16,311 bases of DNA from Entamoeba histolytica HM-1:IMSS (Eukaryota; Evosea; Mastigamoebida; Endamoebidae): contig NW_001915085.1 in the NCBI RefSeq assembly GCF_000208925.1, positions 1-16,311 of the forward strand, in the 5' to 3' direction. Made by a program: the position numbers and the translations under genes. The number at the start of each line of letters is the position of its first letter. Position 1 is the first letter of the stretch. Of this stretch, positions 1 to 6,901 are shown piece by piece. The notes beneath the pieces were generated by a model that searched no databases, was not told the origin of the DNA, and worked only from the letters and a program-made list of their open reading frames with translations.

Positions 1-2239
1 AATTGTATAAAACTCATAATAAATGCGAATGCATAATTAATGAATAACAATGAAGTGAAAGAATAAGTGAAATATTTCATTCATTATCATTATTTTATTA
101 ATTTTATTTTAGTAGTTACATAAATAACAATTAAATTATTAATATATTCCTTTAGAAATCAAAACAAATCAACAATCAAATATTTTAATGATAAGAATGA
201 TAAATAACAACAAACAAATATGAAATAAAATAACAAATATTATTAACTAAAAACAAGAAGAAATAACTAGAAAAACATATGAATATCATTAATAATATAG
301 AATAATATGAATATAAAAATAACAGAATAAATACATATGTTTATCAAATAAATTATAATTATCTTATTATTTCATGATATTTTGTTTATTGTTTTATTTA
401 CTATTTACTTAGTTCAATTTATTTAATTTATATATTTCTTATATTTATTTATATTTTATATATCTTTCACATTCATTACATTTCATGCAATTTTAATATA
501 TTACGTTATGTTTTAAACATTCGTTTGAAATGATTTAATATTTTATTTTATCATTTATTCTCACCATTAAATATATGAAGTATAATTGTTAGTTAAATTG
601 ATATTATCTATTATTCAATTATTCATTATTATGTTTTTGAATATACTAAATCTCATAAGATTGTCAACTAGTTATTTCAAATGTCATTACCACAATTAAC
701 ATTATTGTTTATTTTATTCAAGTTAAATATTAGTAACAACAGCATTATAAAATTCATATAAAACCAATTTTTCATCAAAAAACATTGAAATAATGTAAAT
801 GATATAACTATTATAATATACTATTAAAATAATATTAATTTCATTAACTATCAATAATTCATTCTCAAATAACCAAAGTTATAATAAAAAAGAACGATTT
901 CACTTGTTATAAAGACAATTATCATAATTCAATTAGAATATTTAATCGAAACGAATATGAATAAAAATATAAGATAGAACATCATAGTGATGAAATAATA
1001 AGATAAAAATGAAGAAAGGCTATAAATAATTAAGAATAATAAAATATGAAAATGAAGAAGATTGAAAAGAAAGAGATTGTATAAATCATGTGATAAAAGA
1101 AATAATAAAAATGAATGTAATACAATATATCAAATTATTCCAAATAAGAATAAATTAACTACATTAATAAAATAATTAAAGAATAAATAGAATGAAATAT
1201 ATAAAAAATTGAAATGAAATGATTAGTTAATTATTAAATTACAATGAAAATGAAATGATAATAAATTAACAAATAAAATAATGAAGCATGTTAATATAAA
1301 AAGAAATGAATTTAAACAATGAAATTAATTCAAGAAAGTTGTATCTTTATATGAAATTAACAAATAAATAATTACATCAAATAAGAAATGAAATGGTGTG
1401 TTATTTGTAAATATAAAATAACAATAAATGAAGTTATAATAATAAATTATATTGTAAATAAGAATGAACAGATTAAATATGGGTTAATAAATGAATATAT
1501 GTTGAGAATAAATAAAATAACATGTAAAATGAATGTAATGAAGATATAATTGAGAATAAAACATGAGAGGAGAATATGAAATTAAGCAACAGTTAAAATG
1601 AAAATGATAAAAACAAAAGAAGAATAGAAAATAAAGAAATAAGAATAATGAGTGTTATAATAAAAAGATAATAATAGAATGATAAATTTGACAATTACTA
1701 ATAAATAAGAAATGGATAAAACTCCCTGATATAAAATAATACAAAATAATAGAATAAAATAAATTGAATTTAAAAAATAATGACAATAAATTGAATAACC
1801 AATAAAGAAACAGTAAGAATGATCAAAGAACAAAACATTGTAGTTGAAATTTTACATAATGATATAATAAATAATAAATAAAAAACATGAAACGTCTAAT
1901 GAAATAATGTTAAGGCAGACAATGAGAATATCGAGATATAGAAGTACCTCATGAACAAAACTCGAAAGAGAGGGAATGAAATTCAATGAAACAAATAAAA
2001 TAGAATAGAAAACCAATACCTACTAAAACTTAATTTAGTGATTGTTATTTTTCTTTTCTTATTTATTAAAAACACTCTCATTGGGTGTGAATATTTCAAA
2101 TAAAGTAAAATAAATCAACATTGAATTGTATCCATTTTTAATTCACCATTTCATTCATTGGCAGATGAATGAAATGTTCATATTCTTCATTGTTTTGTTT
2201 TTATTCTTTTTAGTTCATTTTCAATTAATCAAGATTGAA
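1..2239. other. gene-free AT-rich region
   Basis: I find no supportable gene in these 2.2 kb. All frames are broken by frequent TAA and TGA codons. The one longer open stretch, an 83-codon minus-strand frame at 1582-1833, is hydrophobic low-complexity sequence made from AT-rich DNA and looks like chance. The composition is uneven: about 340-620 is T-rich on the + strand, while about 880-2000 is dominated by A and G with very little C. Loose recurring words such as AAATGAAATG and AAATTAACAAATA (about 1263 and 1354) appear without forming a regular tandem array. I see no tRNA B box and no reverse-transcriptase-like frame. A patch at about 1911-1974 is richer in GC. This could be decayed repeat or non-coding transcribed sequence; I cannot tell which. 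Confidence 0.6.
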
Positions 2240-3274
2240 TCATTTCATTTCAATTACTATGATTCGTTTTGGTGTGAAATGGTATGGAAATTCTTTTCCA
2301 CAAAGTGCATTTGATATTCCTTCATATGAAAATGATTGTTGACTACAATATGATTGTGTTTTATAACTTTCTTTACAAACATGAATATCACCAAATCCAT
2401 TTCCAAATCCAAACAAACTATCACCTAATTGATAAAATAAATAAAATGCACGTTCTGGTTGTTTAATATCAAATTTCTTCATTCCTTTCATTCTTCCATT
2501 TGATTTTAATGAAAATATAAATGATTTTGAATCATTTATCCAACCACCAACTTTATCAATTTTCTCACTAACATATCCTCCAAATTTATTTCCTTCTGAA
2601 TCTTCAATAATAATCATTATATGTTCTTTATTCTTTATTCTTTTATCAAATACTGATGTATTTTTATTCCAATTATCAATATCTGAATCAAATAGTATAT
2701 TTCCTACTTTTTTATTTGTCCATTCTTCTAGTTGTAACATTTCTTCTATTGTATTCATTTCTCTCATTATTCTTAATCTATTCATTCTTTCTAAATAATC
2801 ACTGTAATATGTTTCCCATTCTTCTTTCTTCTTATTAAATTCTGACGTGATTGTATCTCTTTCTTCTGGTGTTTTTATTATTTTGTTTTTCATTATCATT
2901 TCTTCAATTGAAATGATTTTATCTATTAATTCATTCCGTGTTTTACTTAATGTTTCTTCATCATTATTACATTCTTCTATGATTCTTGACATTTTATTCT
3001 TCACTATTTCTATTTGGTTGATTGTTTCTTGACTTTTTTCTATCACTAATTTTCTTCTTCTTTCTGTTTCATCCATTCTATCAAATATTCCTTCTCCTCT
3101 TTTAATTGCTTCTGAATATGTTTCATTCTCTTTTATTTCAAATACTTCATTTTTAATACTTCCTATATAATATTGATAATTCTTAGTAGTATCATCAATT
3201 GATTGTTGAATGTTTGGAAGTGTTTCTACTTCTTCTTTAAAAAATTGGTTGTTCTTGTTTATTAACTCTTCCAT
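2240..3274 (-). CDS. coiled-coil and TLDc domain protein
   Basis: This is a 344-residue intronless protein. Residues 1 to about 185 are highly charged and probably helical or coiled-coil, rich in Glu, Lys and Asn. Residues about 190-344 match the TLDc fold: FGGY at 231-234, followed by a stretch like GGWINDSKSFIFSL, then a glycine-rich FGFGNGFGDIHV block and a final strand at the C-terminus. TLDc domains in other eukaryotes occur in oxidation-resistance (OXR1) and TBC1D24 proteins and can bind the V-ATPase. In Entamoeba, coiled-coil plus TLDc proteins form a family whose role is, to my knowledge, undefined. No signal peptide or membrane segment is seen. The start is supported by a TATA-like and a GAAC-like box 20-50 bases upstream. 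It is divergent from the Rab gene. Confidence 0.85.
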   Translation of the reverse strand: MEELINKNNQFFKEEVETLPNIQQSIDDTTKNYQYYIGSIKNEVFEIKENETYSEAIKRGEGIFDRMDETERRRKLVIEKSQETINQIEIVKNKMSRIIEECNNDEETLSKTRNELIDKIISIEEMIMKNKIIKTPEERDTITSEFNKKKEEWETYYSDYLERMNRLRIMREMNTIEEMLQLEEWTNKKVGNILFDSDIDNWNKNTSVFDKRIKNKEHIMIIIEDSEGNKFGGYVSEKIDKVGGWINDSKSFIFSLKSNGRMKGMKKFDIKQPERAFYLFYQLGDSLFGFGNGFGDIHVCKESYKTQSYCSQQSFSYEGISNALCGKEFPYHFTPKRIIVIEMK

Positions 3275-3784
3275 TTTAATTTAATTTGATGTTTATAAGT
3301 TCAAAATATGGATGTTTAAATAGTTAATAAACGTTATTAACATCAAGTCAATTATTATTTTAAACATCATTCTATTTTAAATAAATGTTATTTTTATTTT
3401 ACAATAACAATAATTATATAATAACAACAAATTAGAAGATAATAACAAAGAAGAGCAAAACGTCTCATCATAAATAAAACCAAAAGCACAAAATAATGAG
3501 ATGATGATTAAGATACAAATAAAAAAGACTCAATCCAGCTACTTCCAATGAAATAAGAAAAAAAAACTAAAAAAAAATAATAAAGAAAGAATAAAGTTGA
3601 GAAAAAAAAAAAGAAAAAAAGAAGTATGAAGTGATATAGAGACGTAAAAAAATAAATTTAAAGGAAAGAACAAATAAAAAGAAAAAAAAAATAATAAGAT
3701 CTAAATGACTATTGAAGGGGGGTTTTTAAATTATTTCTAAATAATTCTATTTTTTAATATTTTCATTTTAAAAAGAAAAAAAAA
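3275..3784. other. divergent intergenic region with A/G-rich tract
   Basis: This 510-base gap separates the divergent TLDc and Rab genes. It carries the TLDc promoter at its left end and Rab promoter material at its right end. About 3540-3715 is an A/G-rich run on the + strand with several stretches of 7-10 A, followed by an isolated run of six G at 3717-3722 before GTTTTTAAA. No ORF or RNA gene is seen. Confidence 0.6.
3298..3323 (-). promoter_or_regulatory. core promoter of the TLDc gene (TATA and GAAC-like boxes)
   Basis: On the minus strand, CTATTTAAAC at 3323-3314 closely resembles the Entamoeba TATA element GTATTTAAA(G/C). TTTGAACT, with its GAACT core at 3302-3298, matches six of eight bases of the GAAC element AATGAACT. 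Both lie in the expected order about 25-50 bases before the ATG at 3274, which implies a short leader. Boxes were matched by eye; no transcript start is known. Confidence 0.6.
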
Positions 3785-3791
3785 ATGAACT
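3784..3791 (+). promoter_or_regulatory. GAAC core promoter element of the Rab gene
   Basis: AATGAACT matches the Entamoeba GAAC consensus at all eight positions. It contains the ATG at 3785 that opens the longest frame, so that ATG is more likely promoter sequence than a start codon. The next in-frame ATG, at 3818, gives a normal Rab N-terminus and lies a plausible distance downstream. A weak TATA-like ATTTTAAAAAG sits at about 3765. Confidence 0.6.
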
Positions 3792-3817
3792 TAAAAAGAA
3801 CTTGTACATACTTTCAT

Positions 3818-4533
3818 ATGTCTACCCTTAATTATAAAATTGTCTTGGTAGGTGATGTTGCTACTGGTAAAACTGCATTAATTCAAAGACTTATTACAAA
3901 TGGATTTACTGAAGGACATGCTCAAACCATTGTTGCATCATGTCAATCGAAAACAATAGTATTAAAAGATAATAAATCAGTAAATATTAATGTTTGGGAT
4001 ACTGCTGGACAAGAAAGATTTAGATCATTGATATCTAATTTCTATAGAGGGTCATCAGGAATTATTGTATGTTACGATGTATCTGAAAATTCATCACTTG
4101 ATGTTGTTCCAACATGGGTTGAAGCTGCACAAAATTCAGTAGATGATAATGTGTGTTGGTTATTAGTTGGATGTAAGTCTGATTTAGTTAATTCAGTTGA
4201 TGAAGAAAAATTAAAAGAAATTATTGAAAAATATCATTTTACTCATTTAACATGTTCATCTAAAACAGGTGATAGTTTGTTTAATTTTGATTTTATTAAA
4301 TAATGACCTATTACTCTCATAAAGAAATTTATAATTCTTATTACTTAGATGTTAATGAAGTTTTTACAACGTTATGTCAATTAATTGTTGATAAATTAAA
4401 TTCTAATAATGAAACTACAACTCCAAATAAACAAGAAACTGAACAACAAGATGATGAAATAATTAAAATAGTAGCTCAACCACAACGAACAGAAGCAAAT
4501 GGAGAAAAGAAAGAAGGAGATTGCAAGTGTTAA
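3818..4533 (+). CDS. Rab family small GTPase (one intron)
   Basis: Joining 3818-4274 to 4349-4533 gives 213 residues, normal Rab length. Visible motifs are the P-loop GDVATGKT (12-19), a switch I threonine (T37), WDTAGQE (60-66) and the G5 motif SSKTGDN. The C-terminus ends CKC, a Cys-x-Cys double geranylgeranylation signal, so the protein should cycle on and off membranes in vesicle traffic. The 74-base intron opens with GTTTGT and closes with TAG; splicing restores GDNVNEVF, the usual Rab sequence after G5. The guanine-specificity motif NKxD reads CKSD (119-122), with Cys in place of the usual Asn. The longer frame from 3785 would add MNLKRTCTYFH, but that ATG lies in a GAAC promoter box. 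Entamoeba has a very large Rab set, and I cannot assign a subfamily. Confidence 0.92.
4275..4348 (+). other. intron of the Rab gene
   Basis: This 74-base intron runs from GTTTGT to TTACTTAG and falls in phase 1. Reading through it would end at TAA after FDFIK and lose the last Rab helix and the prenylated tail, so splicing is needed for function. Confidence 0.93.
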
Positions 4534-4648
4534 AGAACAAAAAAAAGAAATTTGGGGAAGAGGTATTTAAATACATTCAAAAACAAAATAATTATTTTTA
4601 ATTTTTGTTTTGTTTTAAGTTTTTAAATAAATAATAAACAAGAATGTG

Positions 4649-5419
4649 TTAAGCCTTAATTATTATATTAAATGCTGTTCCATCAACTATTCTTTTTGAA
4701 AATAAAGTATCATTACCATTTACTTCAGCTCCTGCAAAAATTATATTAAAACTATTTGTGTCATATTCAAATAATTTTGCTGCTTTTTCTTTTAATTCAA
4801 TAAATGTTGTTTGTTGTGGAACTTTAGTTTCAATAACTTTTTTTTCACATTTAAGTTTAATTGTTATTTCTCCTTTTCCAATTAATTTAGCAGTTATTTC
4901 ATTATATTCTGTAACTAAGTAATAAAGTGGTTGAAATGATTGCATTTGTAGTGATTGAATAATGTCTAAATCGGATAATTCAGTTGGTTCATTTTTTTCA
5001 TTCATATAATATAATGCGATGTATTGTTTAGGTTGTACTAATACTCCAGACTGCATAATATCTTCTTTAACTTTACCTATCATATCCATTTTTTTACATT
5101 TAATTGAATATCTAATTGATGGATCAAGTAAAGAAATGACATATAATACAATAGTATCTTCTTGGTCATTCAGTTTTGTATAAATTTGTAAATTAATTTC
5201 TTTTTTATCAAATGTAGACACCGTTCCTTTATCGTCTAATTCTTTTTGTTCATAAAAAAGATGAATATAAGATTTGTCAATACAATATGCTGATTCTAAT
5301 TCTTGTTTAACATCACCCCATGTATAAGACTTTGGTGGAGTAATTTTTTTTTTTGGAATATTTTCATCTCGTGGAAGGTCAGTGTTAACAAAAGAAAGAG
5401 AAACATAACCACCTAACAT
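4649..5419 (-). CDS. protein of repeated ubiquitin-like folds
   Basis: This intronless gene encodes 256 residues. The last segment (about 175-256) reads as a ubiquitin-like beta-grasp: two strands around TIKLKCEKKVIETKV, a helix TFIELKEKAAKLF, then FNIIFAGAEVNGNDTLFSKRIVDGTAFNIII, which parallels the ubiquitin LIFAGKQLEDGRTLSDYNI region. Residues about 86-170 and about 4-82 look like two more divergent copies with the same strand-helix-strand rhythm. There is no C-terminal Gly-Gly, so it cannot be processed or conjugated like ubiquitin. A scaffold or adaptor role is more likely, but the family is not one I recognise. It converges with the Rab gene (115 bases between stops) and diverges from Snu13. 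No signal peptide is seen. Confidence 0.75.
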   Translation of the reverse strand: MLGGYVSLSFVNTDLPRDENIPKKKITPPKSYTWGDVKQELESAYCIDKSYIHLFYEQKELDDKGTVSTFDKKEINLQIYTKLNDQEDTIVLYVISLLDPSIRYSIKCKKMDMIGKVKEDIMQSGVLVQPKQYIALYYMNEKNEPTELSDLDIIQSLQMQSFQPLYYLVTEYNEITAKLIGKGEITIKLKCEKKVIETKVPQQTTFIELKEKAAKLFEYDTNSFNIIFAGAEVNGNDTLFSKRIVDGTAFNIIIKA

Positions 5420-5496
5420 AAAGTTATTAAAATGAAAAATATGAGATATTCAAATGATGTTTATAACATTTTTTTTTGTTTTTGTTTTTTTGTTTT

Positions 5497-5569
5497 TAAG
5501 AAATAATAAATTAATAAATTAAATTATTTATTATAATAAATTATTAATAATAAATTAAATTATTTCTTA
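5497..5569. repeat. AT-rich direct and inverted repeat between divergent genes
   Basis: The 18-mer TAATAAATTAAATTATTT occurs at 5512-5529 and again at 5548-5565. Around them, TAAGAAATAAT (5497-5507) is the perfect inverse of ATTATTTCTTA (5559-5569), so the block could form a loose hairpin. It lies upstream of both the ubiquitin-like gene and Snu13. The sequence is nearly pure A+T, so chance duplication or slippage is a fair explanation. Confidence 0.5.
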
Positions 5570-5603
5570 TTAAAAAAATAAAAAGGGTAAATAATAACTT
5601 TGT

Positions 5604-5610
5604 AAATTCA
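5604..5610 (+). promoter_or_regulatory. initiator-like box of the Snu13 gene
   Basis: AAATTCA matches the 3' part of the Entamoeba initiator AAAAATTCA. If transcription starts here, the leader is about 30 bases long and consists almost entirely of the possible kink-turn at 5612-5636. Position is inferred from the motif only. Confidence 0.45.
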
Positions 5611-5611
5611 C

Positions 5612-5636
5612 TTGGTGAAGGAAACTAGTGATCCAA
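5612..5636 (+). promoter_or_regulatory. possible kink-turn in the Snu13 mRNA leader
   Basis: The leader RNA can fold as a kink-turn of box C/D type. UUGG (5612-5615) pairs with CCAA (5633-5636). U5616 faces U5632. The tandem sheared pairs are G5617 with A5631 and A5618 with G5630. AG (5619-5620) pairs with CU (5625-5626), closed by a GAAA tetraloop (5621-5624). The unpaired 3-base bulge is A5627, G5628, U5629, with U in the L3 position as in U4 snRNA and box C/D RNAs. Snu13, the product of this gene, binds exactly such elements. A5636 is the first base of the start codon, and the 5' splice site is at 5639. The short 2-bp capped helix is the weak point. Function in autoregulation is inferred. 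Confidence 0.55.
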
Positions 5637-6082
5637 TGGTTTGTAACAGTTTTGTTTTCTTCTGACTTCATTTTTTCTTTTAATGAAGAAAATATTTATA
5701 TGAATAGACTGATTGTAATTCTAAAATTTTTCCACTTGCAGAAAAAGAACTTCAAAACAAATTAATTGAATTTGTTCAACAAGCTCAACAAAATGGATTT
5801 GTTAAGAAAGGAGCAAATGAAGCAACCAAAGCACTTAATAGAGGAAAAGCAGATATTGTTATTATAGCTGCTGATACTAAACCAATTGAAATTGTTTTAC
5901 ATCTTCCAATTCTTTGTGAAGATAAAAATGTTCCTTATGTATTTGTTGGATCAAAAGCAGCTCTTGGAAGAGCATGTGGTGTTTCAAGAGATGTTATTGC
6001 AGTTGCAATTATTAATGATAAAGGAAAATCAGCACCATCAGTTGAAACAATGAAAGATGAAATTGAAAAGCTTTTATTCTAA
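5636..6082 (+). CDS. SNU13: Snu13/15.5K (NHP2L1), U4 snRNP and box C/D snoRNP protein
   Basis: Joining the ATG at 5636-5638 to 5708-6082 gives 125 residues, against 128 in human NHP2L1. The start MTDCNSKIFPLAEKEL parallels the human N-terminus with its PLA motif. KGANEATKALNRG, AADTKPIEIVLHLPILCEDKNVPYVFV and SKAALGRACGVSRDVIAVAI are the signature L7Ae/L30e blocks that contact kink-turn RNA. The protein nucleates the U4/U6.U5 tri-snRNP and box C/D snoRNPs in the nucleus. The first coding exon is only the start codon: a GTTTGT intron follows at once and ends at GAATAG (5707). Translation of unspliced RNA would stop after nine codons. The leader holds a possible kink-turn, suggesting feedback control. 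RPC11 follows 133 bases downstream on the same strand. Confidence 0.93.
5639..5707 (+). other. intron directly after the Snu13 start codon
   Basis: This 69-base phase-0 intron opens with GTTTGT and ends GAATAG. It was chosen over a later AG at 5741 because only the TAG at 5705-5707 gives the conserved N-terminus ending in FPLAEKEL and keeps the frame; the TAG itself is the in-frame stop bounding the second exon. Retention adds eight codons, then TGA. Confidence 0.88.
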
Positions 6083-6215
6083 AAAGTGATTGATTTTTTT
6101 TTGTTATTGGTTTTAAAACATATTTTATTGTTATTTTTAAATTTCAAAATTGAAGTTAAAAAAAAATAAATCAAAACCCTTTTTCTTATTTTTTAGTTTT
6201 AAAATATATCATTTC

Positions 6216-6593
6216 ATGACATTCTTCTGTGCTAATTGTGGTAATTTATTGGTTGTTGAACGAGGAACTGAATTATATTTTAAATGCAATACTTGTCCTT
6301 ATAAATTTACATTTAATAAAAAAATTGTATATGAATCAGAATTAAAAAGAAAACAAATTGATGCAGTATTAGGTGAAGAACAATGGAAAAATGCTCAAAA
6401 AACTGAAAGTTTGTTATATTAATTATTTGGTATACAATTAATGATCAATATTTATTGTTTAGTTATTTGTGAAAAATGTGGACATAATTCTGCTTATTTC
6501 ATGCAAATTCAAATTCGATCAGCTGATGAACCAATGACAACCTTTTATAAATGTGCTAATTTTGATTGTGGATATCAATGGAGAGATGGATAA
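6216..6593 (+). CDS. RPC11: RNA polymerase III subunit C11 (RPC11/POLR3K)
   Basis: Joining 6216-6408 to 6463-6593 gives 107 residues, the normal length of C11 (108 in human). The N-terminal zinc ribbon has CANCGN and CNTCPY (Rpb9-like). The C-terminal TFIIS-like ribbon has CEKCGH, then CANFDCGY, with the RSADEPMTTFYKC hinge whose Asp-Glu pair is the acidic tip entering the polymerase active site. C11 promotes RNA cleavage by polymerase III and helps termination and reinitiation on tRNA and 5S genes. The start at 6216 is preferred over the in-frame ATG at 6150, which would add 22 Lys/Phe-rich residues absent from the family. The single intron separates the two ribbons. Confidence 0.94.
6409..6462 (+). 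other. intron of RPC11
   Basis: This 54-base phase-1 intron runs from GTTTGT to TTGTTTAG. Splicing joins AQKTE to IICEKCGHNSAYFMQ, restoring the second zinc ribbon. Without it the product would end after three extra residues and lack the cleavage-promoting ribbon. Confidence 0.93.
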
Positions 6594-6901
6594 TTGCAAA
6601 TGTAATTTGAGTTTTAACAGATATGTTTTGTAAATGTCAAATTTGATTTTATCAATTATTAGTTTTGATTAAAAAGGAGATTATTTGTGGTGAAAGGTTG
6701 AAAAATGATTATTATAAGAAGAAAGGTTATTGAGTTAGTTATCACAGTTTTAGTAAAGTGATTGAAAAAAAGTATTAAGAAAAAGAACCGACAAAAAAGG
6801 AAATTTTAATTTTTTTTTTGACTAATTTCTATTAAGAAACAAACCCCTTCTTTAAATTTAAATTTTCACTTAAAAGTTTAATTTATTCTTTTGTTACTTG
6901 A
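6594..6901 (+). other. intergenic region before the arrestin-fold gene
   Basis: This 308-base gap contains the RPC11 3' end and the promoter of the next gene. TTTAAATTTAAATTTTCAC at about 6852-6870 is the nearest TATA/initiator-like sequence. ATGATTA at about 6704 resembles a snoRNA C box, but no matching D box or terminal stem follows. I see no ORF or structured RNA I can support. Confidence 0.4.

Noticed and set aside
37..100. Palindrome TGAAATATTTCA at 68-79 with imperfect arms, possibly a hairpin or protein site
   Set aside because: Only 12 perfect bases in very AT-rich DNA with interrupted arms; expected by chance.
1582..1833. 83-residue hydrophobic frame on the minus strand that could be a small membrane protein
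   Set aside because: Composition is Phe/Tyr/Ile/Leu/Ser repeats expected from TTT/TAT/ATT-rich DNA, and no promoter-like boxes or conserved pattern support it.
2126..3032. Several 60-62 residue frames on the + strand
   Set aside because: They lie opposite the TLDc gene (one reaching past its stop) and are low-complexity antisense frames.
5639..5741. Longer Snu13 intron ending at the CAG-like AG at 5741
   Set aside because: It puts exon 2 out of frame with the ATG and discards the conserved PLAEKEL segment, which the TAG at 5705-5707 preserves.
6150..6215. Upstream ATG giving RPC11 a 22-residue extension
   Set aside because: The extension is Lys/Phe-rich low-complexity sequence absent from the C11 family; starting at 6216 gives the normal length.
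6704..6780. ATGATTA as a box C of a C/D snoRNA
   Set aside because: No CTGA D box at suitable distance and no terminal stem were found.
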